Source: Vanessa cardui
Taxonomy: Eukaryota > Arthropoda > Insecta > Lepidoptera > Nymphalidae
Assembly: GCF_905220365.1 (NCBI RefSeq)
Contig: NC_061126.1
Span: 8,928,001-8,992,000, forward strand
Direction: 5' to 3'
DNA length: 64,000 bases
Position numbers and translations under genes: made by a program. Below are positions 50,505 to 58,727 of this stretch, one piece after another (position 1 is the stretch's first letter; each line of letters starts with the position of its first letter). The notes under the pieces are model-generated. The model was not told where the DNA came from. It made no database searches and saw only the letters and a list, made by a program, of their open reading frames with translations.

Positions 50505-51790
50505 TTCACCCCCTCTAACTTTTTCATCACGCAACTATAATCCTTTAAATAATATGGAGTTCGTTTTGTCCTTTCGGATCTCCTAACGTTTTGATCCGCA
50601 GACGTACTTGGCGTAGCAGATTGTATATCTTGTACATCATTATTTTCAGCATTTATCGCTCGATCTTCTGAGTCATAAAAAACGTCTACAATCTCTTCTT
50701 GTTTTTGGTGTGTTTTTGAAGTTGAATTATTTAATTGTTCTTCTAAATTTTGATCACCGTAATATTCCATTGGAGTGGGGAGTGGAGCTAAATTTCGATT
50801 TGAAACAGTGGATTCCCTCCCATTTTTATCCTTCACAAAAGAGTAATAAGGGTTACTTTCTAATAGTTCAACTTCTTCAACATATGGATCGTTTTTATTG
50901 CGTATATTTTTTTTCATTAGCACAGGTCCAGGAACTAACCAAGAGGGTAACGATTCTCCATGAGGTGATCTACGAGGATGATTAAATAGTCGTTCGTGTG
51001 GAGTTGTGTTAATTGGTATACAAAGAAGAGAACGAATTGCGTGTAAGGAAATTGGTAGTAAATGCTCCCAGCTTTCAATCGACATTTCTCTTGTACGAAG
51101 AGCAAGTTGTAATGTTTTCCACAAAGTACCATTGAGACGTTCGACTTGACCATTACCACGTGGATTATAAGGCGTTGTTCTGCTACATGAAATTCCCAAG
51201 GAACTTAAAAAATCTGTAAACTCTTTAGAAATAAAAGCAGATCCTCTATCACTATGAATATAAAGCGGCGTTCCAAAAGTGTAAAATAAATCTTTTAAAC
51301 ATCTTATAACAGTTGCAGTTGTTATTTCCTTACAGGCGTATGCAAAAGGAAATCTACTGTATTCATCGATTATTGTCAATAAATACTTATTTTGCGTATT
51401 CGATGGTAAAGGTCCTTTAAAGTCAATGTTTAGTCGCTCAAAAGGTGCTGTTGCTTTTATTAATTGACCTTTACATTTCATAAATCGAGGCTTAATTTCG
51501 GCACATATTTGGCAAGACTGTGTAAGTGATTTTATGTCATTCACCGAATACGGTAAATTTTTCATACGTACCCAATGCATCATTCTTACAATGCCAGGGT
51601 GACAAAGGGAGTTGTGCAGGTCCCGTAATTTATCGATATTCAAATGAGCACACACTCTTGACAAAGCATCAGCGACTATGTTTTCTATTCCTGGTCGATA
51701 AATTATGTCGTATTTAAAACAAGATAATTCGAGACGCCATCGTTCAAGTTTCTCATTTTTTATTTTACTAAAATGGTTTTGGTTAAACAT
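50495..51790 (-). CDS. Integrase region of the LTR element
   Basis: 431-codon frame in a different register from the reverse transcriptase part. It begins in the tether after RNase H (YRPGIENIVADALSR). The integrase zinc-binding region is HNSLCHPG followed by CQIC. The catalytic core shows Asp in LNIDFKGPLP, Asp in YIHSDRGSAF and Glu in GNGQVERLNGTLW, which is the complete DDE triad. A C-terminal domain ends with the stop inside the 3' LTR, after overlapping the polypurine tract. The frame is open upstream of the first ATG, so the boundary marks a frame break and not a separate gene. Confidence 0.88.
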   Translation of the reverse strand: MFNQNHFSKIKNEKLERWRLELSCFKYDIIYRPGIENIVADALSRVCAHLNIDKLRDLHNSLCHPGIVRMMHWVRMKNLPYSVNDIKSLTQSCQICAEIKPRFMKCKGQLIKATAPFERLNIDFKGPLPSNTQNKYLLTIIDEYSRFPFAYACKEITTATVIRCLKDLFYTFGTPLYIHSDRGSAFISKEFTDFLSSLGISCSRTTPYNPRGNGQVERLNGTLWKTLQLALRTREMSIESWEHLLPISLHAIRSLLCIPINTTPHERLFNHPRRSPHGESLPSWLVPGPVLMKKNIRNKNDPYVEEVELLESNPYYSFVKDKNGRESTVSNRNLAPLPTPMEYYGDQNLEEQLNNSTSKTHQKQEEIVDVFYDSEDRAINAENNDVQDIQSATPSTSADQNVRRSERTKRTPYYLKDYSCVMKKLEGVNDV

Positions 51791-51915
51791 AAATGTAACA
51801 GAGCGTTGATCTGTTAAAAGTAAAAAATGTTTACCAATTAAATAATGCCTGCACGCTTCTTTTTCAATTGATGATTGTCGTTGTTCTGAATCTGAAAGTG
51901 TTCTAGAAAAAAAAG

Positions 51916-53493
51916 CTATAGGTCCCCCTTTTGAGACAGAGATGCAGCAATCGCAAATTCTGATGCGTCAGTCTCAACAGTAAAAATCTCATTATCATCA
52001 ATAACAGTTAGTGTTGATTTTTCTATTTCTGATTTTAATGACTCAAAGCTAGTTTTTTCAGTATCATTAATTGGGAAAGATTTAATACCAACCAATGGTT
52101 TTATTTTTTGTGAAAAATTATTGATCCATTTTGCGTAGTGAGCAAATAAACCAAGTGTTCGTTTTAATTCATTGTTATTCTTTGGAGGTGGCAGGTCTAA
52201 TAAAGGTTTTAATCTGTCAAAATCCGGCTTGACTGTATTGTCTTTGATATGGTATCCAAGAAGATTAATAGAATTCACACCATATGTAGATTTTTGTTCA
52301 TTTAAGGTTAAATTATACTTTTTAACAGCAGCCATAAAACAATTTAGGTTTTGTTCATGGTCACTTTTATTCATTCCACATACTGTTACATCATCTAAAT
52401 AGCAAAATGTACCTTTTAAACGTTCAGTTTTAATAATAAAATGTAAAGCTCGTTGGAATGCTGCTACTCCATTTGTAACTCCAAACGGTATTCTGGTAAA
52501 TTGGTATAGATTGCCACAAGCTTCAAAAGCAGTAAATAATTTTTCTTTTTCTAGTATTGGGATTTGATGGTAGGCACTTTTTAAATCTATTTGACTGAAA
52601 TAATTATATTTTGCAACTTCAGATACTATATTTTCTATATTTGGTAAAGGATATGCATCTAACAAAGTAAATTTGTTGATAGTTTGCGAATAGTCTACTA
52701 CTAAACGTTTTCGGTGAATTCCTCCTCCAGCAACAAGGACTTGGGCACGCCAAGGTGAAACGCTGGGTTCAATAACTCCGTCTGCTAGTAGCTTCGAAAT
52801 TTCAATATTAATAAAATCGATATCTTCTTTACTATATCGTCTAGATTTTACCGCCACAGGCTTAATATCAGATGATAAGTTAGTAAATAAAGAAACTGGT
52901 GGCACAGATGCATTCATAACGTTACATATTTTTAAAGGATCTCGATTACCTCCAAATTTAAATTCTAACTTCGAATGATCTCTTAGTATGTCATGGCCAA
53001 TTATGACATCGGCACAAAGATTGTTAACTATTAGCAGTTGACGATGTTGATAAATATGTTGTTGTATTTTGACTGTAGCATGGCACATTCTTTCTACGAA
53101 AGATACGTGAGTCAACGATGCTAAAGTGATTGTCTGTTTACAGGGCTTTATTTTTAAATTCATTATTTGTACTAATTTTTTATCGATAAAACTTACGGAG
53201 CTTCCTGTATCTATCAAGGCATCAGCGCGTGTATCATTTATAAAAATAGGTACGGTAGCATTTTGTAAGCTACTAGGCGATGCAGCTAAGAAACTTTCAT
53301 TTGAATAATGTAAGTAAGAGTCTGTTGTAAGAGCATTTGCAGTTTGTTGATTGCTGCTTCGACATACCTTAGTAAAATGGCCTTGCTTAGAACAAAGTTG
53401 ACATGTGGCTTTAAAAGCAGGACATTTTATTCTTTGATGTATATTCCCACCGCAAAAGAAACAGCGTTTCCGTTGTGTAGTAGATACCGCCAC
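51916..53493 (-). CDS. gag zinc knuckles, protease, reverse transcriptase and RNase H start
   Basis: 525-codon open frame. Two CCHC knuckles, CFFCGGNIHQRIKC (residues 11-24) and CQLCSKQGHFTKVC (31-44). The aspartic protease motif is ALIDTGSSVSFID (about 90-103). Reverse transcriptase follows with the SQIDLKSAYHQIP region, an IPFGVTNG motif and the catalytic YLDD box. RNase H starts with VETDASEF, after which the frame ends at a run of G near 51924-51928. The remainder of RNase H continues in another frame. The first residue shown is a GTG-derived position; the frame is open further upstream, so the true protein start is not here. Confidence 0.88.
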   Translation of the reverse strand: MAVSTTQRKRCFFCGGNIHQRIKCPAFKATCQLCSKQGHFTKVCRSSNQQTANALTTDSYLHYSNESFLAASPSSLQNATVPIFINDTRADALIDTGSSVSFIDKKLVQIMNLKIKPCKQTITLASLTHVSFVERMCHATVKIQQHIYQHRQLLIVNNLCADVIIGHDILRDHSKLEFKFGGNRDPLKICNVMNASVPPVSLFTNLSSDIKPVAVKSRRYSKEDIDFINIEISKLLADGVIEPSVSPWRAQVLVAGGGIHRKRLVVDYSQTINKFTLLDAYPLPNIENIVSEVAKYNYFSQIDLKSAYHQIPILEKEKLFTAFEACGNLYQFTRIPFGVTNGVAAFQRALHFIIKTERLKGTFCYLDDVTVCGMNKSDHEQNLNCFMAAVKKYNLTLNEQKSTYGVNSINLLGYHIKDNTVKPDFDRLKPLLDLPPPKNNNELKRTLGLFAHYAKWINNFSQKIKPLVGIKSFPINDTEKTSFESLKSEIEKSTLTVIDDNEIFTVETDASEFAIAASLSQKGDL

Positions 53494-53561
53494 ATTTTGA
53501 TTAAAATCATTAACATTATTAGGGAATGCATTTAGTTGTAAAGAATTAGAGTTACCAGCAA

Positions 53562-53777
53562 TTATTTCTGAATTTCGTTCTGTAGTTTCATAGAGTCAGG
53601 AGTATCGGTAGAAATTTCTTCTGATAAAAAATTTGTAAAAGTAAATCGCCAATGAGTCCATTTTAAGTCAGCGTTGCTAGAATTCGGTTCTATATCAAAT
53701 CTGTCAGGTCGGAGATAGCGAGACATTGTGCCTTGTGAAAACGAATGCGTAGTATCGACAGAATCCTCTTGAGACAT
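53562..53777 (-). CDS. gag N-terminal fragment of the LTR element
   Basis: A 71-codon frame starting 18 bases after the 5' LTR (MSQEDSVDTTHSF...). It contains RPDRFDIEPNSS and the following WTHWRFTFTNFL, which resemble the beginning of gag in a widespread gypsy group. Gag of such elements normally continues for roughly 150 or more further residues before the zinc knuckles, but here the frame stops and the zinc knuckles follow in another frame within about 100 bases. A deletion of the central capsid part is inferred. The next frame is in the -1 register, so programmed slippage is a less likely alternative. Confidence 0.7.
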   Translation of the reverse strand: MSQEDSVDTTHSFSQGTMSRYLRPDRFDIEPNSSNADLKWTHWRFTFTNFLSEEISTDTPDSMKLQNEIQK

Positions 53778-53795
53778 ATTTTAAGTTAATTAAAT

Positions 53796-53927
53796 TGATA
53801 CATAAATGACAAAACCATAAGAAAACTTGGCTTTAATTAACTTAAAGAATTGTACATATTGAAATGACAATGCATAATATTTGACAAGAAAATAGATTAC
53901 TGTAATTTCTTCTTAAATTATACGTCA
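53796..53927 (-). repeat. 5' LTR
   Basis: 132 bases, identical to the 3' LTR. It contains a 15-base motif at 53832-53846 whose exact complement lies one base downstream of the LTR, at 53780-53794, where a primer-binding site is expected. Confidence 0.92.
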
Positions 53928-53932
53928 TACGT

Positions 53933-56900
53933 ATGCTAAAGCGAGCTGCTTGATTTCATTTTTATCCATGAACAAAATAATTCAGTCAAAATTATTTATC
54001 ATCTTTATAAACAGTAAAATGTGTAACAAAATAAATGTTAACGCCATTCTTTATATTTTCCCGAATTTCTTAGATAGAGGAGAAATTACTTCAAAATTTA
54101 TACAAATATATCACATAAATATGCTGTAAAGTCTTCCTACTTGACCAAGTCATGCCTGGTCTGAGTAGCGGCGTCGAGGTTCCCCCCCTAGCATATTCAA
54201 GTACCTAGGCAATTTGGTTTGACCTAAAGTAAGACCAATATGGATTATATGGATTAAAAAGACAAACATAGAGTACTTCAGTGGCACATAGTTTAAGATA
54301 TAAAAACACTATGTGCTAAATTTCAACCAAATCTAGTGAGTGATTTTTGAACAGCTCCTTCAAATTTTTTAAACAGTTCTTTTATAAAATTTAGTCTATA
54401 TCGATTCGTTATGTCGATACGATTCTAAAAATAAAACACAAATATCGTTCATAATTCATTTATTGTTTGCAGTGTACTTCTTCAAATAATTTTATTTAAA
54501 ATAGTGAGTTTTTGAGTGCAAAAATAAGTATGATACAAAGAAATTAGTGCTCAAAATTACTTTAGTAAGTTGATTTTTAATATTTTATAAAAGTCAATAA
54601 TTAATAATTATCTACTAAGTTCAAAATGGATTCGGATAAAATATTATCAATACATTCTACGATATTATTGTAAGTATCTACGTCTTAGAACTCGTATTGA
54701 ATACCTCTGTTCATATAAAAACCTACTAGATTAAAGTATATTTTGAACACCATACACAAAATATGTTTAATACAAATGACCAATTAGACTGTATGCATAT
54801 TTAATAACACATCTATTTCTGATATAAAAAAGTAAGAACCTCAATTATAGATCGAATTAATTATTCATTTTATATAGATTTGTTTATAAACATACTTTGA
54901 ATAATTAAAACAAGGCGTCATATACGATGATTCAATTAGTTGATCATATTACTAACAATTTTTTTCACAAATCTCGTGAACAAACTTGGTACTGCTTTCG
55001 TAACCATTTTTATAAGACGTAGATACTTTAACAAGTATTTTTACAACTACAATATTAAATTGAAATGAATTAAAATTTAAAATAAGTGAAAATTTTATTT
55101 ATACAAGTTTAGCCGTATATACATAAGAAAATTATTTAAAACGGCGTTTAATGTTTTTTTAAATAACATTTGATTAACAATTGACTATAATAAATTAAAT
55201 AACAATATTTTTAAATAAAACGAACTATAATAAATAAGCTGTAAGGTTTTCAACCTTTAACAAATCACAAACTAAAAATGAAATTATCATTAATATACTT
55301 TTTTAATTGCCGCCTTTCATTTCACTTGTACTATGACTGGACAAAACTTTCAAAATTAGAAAAACGATTATTGTTAAATTTAATAATATTACGAAAATGT
55401 AAGCATTTAAGTGTAATAATAATGAATGTGTAATCATGAAATATATACGTAAAATGAAATTTAAAGTGTTTAAAGTGAAAAAAATTACAGACTGGAATGC
55501 TGTACGTTCATGTGATAATTATTTTATAGAGTAAACGGTAATAAAGATAAATTAAAATTGGTATATATGAAAGCACAATTTAATTTTTTCTGGTTACGAA
55601 ACGCTGAGACATCGTTAATAAGTAATTTTATATGGACAATATTCGCTACGAAATTTTTAAATGTATACCTAGCTAAACGCTTCTTATATTTTCGTACTCT
55701 TGATAATTGACAATTTCTTAATATTTTTAATATTCCAAATTTAATTTTAAAAAACCAGACTAATGAAAAAGTAGCAGCATAGTAGTCCGTTTTACAAATT
55801 TTGAAAAAAAAAATTAAATTGTGCAATCGATCAAAGTAATTTCGTAAAAAAGATCCTATTTCTCCGTTTTCCTAACATTTCCTCGAACTGATATTAAAAC
55901 ACATATTTTTTTAAAGCAACGATATATCTCTTAAGAATATAACATCTGCGTGTTCTTAGGATTACTAAATCTATGAAGTATTCGACAATATACTATAACC
56001 TAGTGATATAACGTTCAATTTAAATTTCACATAAGTTAGAATTTGGTCGAGAGAGTATACTAACAACCTTAACACGACGAAGGCCTCCAATATAATATTT
56101 ACACAGACGAGTTATATCTAATAGGAAAGTATCACTAATATAAATATATTATCCAATATTACTCATATAGTGTCAGCGTGTGTTTAAGTGTAATATACTA
56201 CCTAACAAGGTTATTTCAAATTAGAATTAATAAATTTATAAAAACGTTGCATTAAAAAAGATGTGTAGGAATACGAAAATACTGCATTTTATATTAACAT
56301 GCATTAATCAAAGGAGAGATAGCTCAAAATTGCTCTTCGGTTAAATGGTATACATTCGTTTCGAAACTTTTCGTATTAAAATATGTATCACATCTTCCAA
56401 ACCTATTAATTCGTAGGAATTAAATGCTATATATAAAACGAAAGAGGGATCAAATTTAACTTCCATATGCCAATAGTAAGTCTACTTCGGAAGATAATTC
56501 ACATATGGGAAACCCGATTACGAGACACGTGTAACTCGTATGTACTGGATACGATGAACCTCAAGAACTCTATCTACAACAACAAAGTATACTCACAAAC
56601 GGCATCACGGTGTACAATCGCACTTACGATAATAAATGAACTTACTTTTTACATTAGATCAAAATTCTCACAGCTTTGTCTTTCATTGTTCGCTTATAAG
56701 CGAGTACGAGTAAATTCGTTAAACACTAAAACTATTAGGTACATCTAGTACATACGTAGAGGTATTCGATACAGTCACAATAATAAAAACAGCAATGACA
56801 CTACTCGTACAAGTGACCGTAAAAATCATGTGAGGAATAAACGCGATACTGACGTTCGATAAGAAGAACTGGACCAGGACCAGAGTTTATTGCTTCAATA

Positions 56901-57335
56901 TCGATTCAGTCGAGGCCTAGTGAGGATGGGGTCAAAGTGGAATTAATAGTCCTACATACTATACGTAGTGATGTGTAGCAGCACGGAGTATCTACATTAC
57001 GATAACTCATACAATATTCGATTTTTAAAATAAGTACAGGAAACAACTACCCTAGCTACCATATTCTTGAGTGAATGATACACAAAAACAAATATTCTTC
57101 ACTACAATAATACAAATCAAAGTGAACAAATCTTGAGATCGTATAACTATGATTATATTTTACGTCACAAATGATTAAATAGACACGACGCTACTTGGCA
57201 TCATCGATGCTACGAGAAGATCGCAATTATTTTACAAAAGTTACAACTCAACGATTCGTAAAATAGTATTAAGTTATAAGGCTCACTTAGTTCGTAATTA
57301 CGTGTAAATTACATAATTACGTAACTACTAATTTA
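53933..57335. other. A+T-rich spacer, downstream side of rdgA
   Basis: No gene recognised. Part of it may be rdgA 3' UTR on the - strand. Open stretches at 55524-55826 and 56467-56748 have no recognisable domain. Confidence 0.4.
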
Positions 57336-57827
57336 GGGCGCTTTCAAATTAGACGATTTCAATGGGATTGCTGCGGCACGGTTGATGCTCTTGATAGCGT
57401 CATACTGCTGCAGAACGGTAGCTGAAGGATTGTATTTTAGTGATCTCACTTAACACCTGGCTTCAGTCGAGCCACGGATTATTATTATTGCTACAGCTGC
57501 CCTTAGGCAATAAGGCTATTCCAAAGTTGTAAAGAAAATCCCGCTTATTTTATACAATGTATACATACTCATATACCTAATCCGTATAAATACGATGTGC
57601 TGTTCTTAGTTGTGACCAATGTGGGTTGAATATACACTGGCAGAATATAGTTTATGTATGTTTCCTCACGATGCCTTGGGCTTGAACCCGCATTCTACGG
57701 TTAAGATGCACGCCACCACGCCAAACCACTGGTCCATCTGGGTTCTAATTGGTTGTGTGCAGTACCATAAACATCTATCTCTCGTGCAGCAGCAGTACAA
57801 CGCAAACCGTTTAATTTGAAAGCGCCC
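57336..57827. mobile_element. Harbinger-like MITE, 492 bp, with nested SINE
   Basis: Inverted ends GGGCGCTTTCAAATTA on both sides (one mismatch over about 20 bp), flanked by TTA at 57333-57335 and 57828-57830, a TWA-type duplication of PIF/Harbinger elements. There is no transposase. A SINE head fragment lies inside. Confidence 0.75.
57606..57752 (-). repeat. SINE fragment nested in the MITE
   Basis: The tRNA-like head on the - strand (AGAACCCAGATGGACCAGTG, then CTTAACCGTAGAATGCGGGT with a worn B-box) and a TTTCCTCACGATG part on the + strand. It lies wholly within the inverted ends of the MITE. Confidence 0.55.
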
Positions 57828-57830
57828 TTA

Positions 57831-58677
57831 GACAGAACTACGTGTTAAAAATGGTAGTGTAACTTTTATTTACATAAGATATAACTACACAACCACACAG
57901 CCACACACTGCTATATATTTTTCGAAGTACAATTTTTAATAGTTGCTAAATACCAAAAAAAGTACTGCTTTTTTAAAATTTAATAATGCTTTAAATAATA
58001 TTAATATAAATTTATCTATAATAATTCTTAGATATACCTAAATATAATAGTTTTCTTTTTTATTCCAGGCGTCAATTCGAATTTTAAAACTGAATGCTTT
58101 TACACTGAAGCAATTATAAAATAGATTCAGTATTAATGTTTGAGTTTTTTTTTTTTTAATTTTGGATCGTAGTATTTCGTAAATTAAATTTTTATTGAAA
58201 ATGAAATGTCAGAGATTTTTAAATGAATCCGAATAATCTAAATACTATGTCACGTCATTATTTAGAAATCAATACATGAATACAAAAATAAAAGTAGTAT
58301 TATTCATTTAGAAAAATATGCTTAGGAAATTCACATTACATTAAATTTGAAATGCAGCGATTTAGGATATCAGCATTTACCTATCTTTTATTTGCATTAA
58401 TTAATTTAAAATATGCTACTTGTAGTAATTTTGTTGAGTTTTCTGAAATCCTTCCTCCTTGAAATCCTTATGGTGAAGTTTTATAAGATAAAATATGTTA
58501 GTTATCGCGTAGAACTATATCACTTTAATTGAAATACTAAAAGTGTAACAGCGATTTAAATTCTCAATATCACTTCGGTATTTGAGTACATAATCTTTAT
58601 AGTCAATACGATTCTTTTAGCCAACTGCGTTCGTAACTCTCCTTTTTTTAATACTTGAATGAATATTGATAATAATT
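57831..58677 (-). other. Probable rdgA 3' UTR
   Basis: A+T-rich sequence following the rdgA stop on the - strand. No other gene seen; the transcript end is not placed. Confidence 0.4.
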
Positions 58678-58727
58678 TCACACAGGTGTTTCTAAATCTT
58701 CAGATACGATTTGAAAGTGTTCTTGAC
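58678..58727 (-). CDS. rdgA: rdgA last exon, PDZ-binding tail
   Basis: A 50-base exon after a good acceptor (TTTTTGTTTCAG). With the A left by the previous exon it gives Ser, then QEHFQIVSEDLETPV and TGA. The corresponding human tail ends ETAV and binds syntrophin-type PDZ domains. Confidence 0.88.

Larger units (their letters stand above)
50373..53927 (-). mobile_element. Ty3/gypsy-type LTR retrotransposon, 3555 bp
   Basis: Complete insertion, transcribed on the - strand. Two 132-bp LTRs (50373-50504 and 53796-53927) read identical base for base. The element is flanked by a 5-bp duplication TACGT (50368-50372 and 53928-53932). The internal order is a short gag, two zinc knuckles, protease, reverse transcriptase, RNase H, integrase, as in Ty3/gypsy elements; the paired zinc knuckles suggest the mag group. 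A polypurine tract with GAGGGGG lies just before the 3' LTR. Most of gag is missing and one frame break interrupts pol, so this copy probably cannot move by itself. Identical LTRs point to a recent insertion. Confidence 0.92.

Noticed and set aside
50710..53535. Several + strand open frames inside the retrotransposon
   Set aside because: They are antisense shadows of the pol frames.
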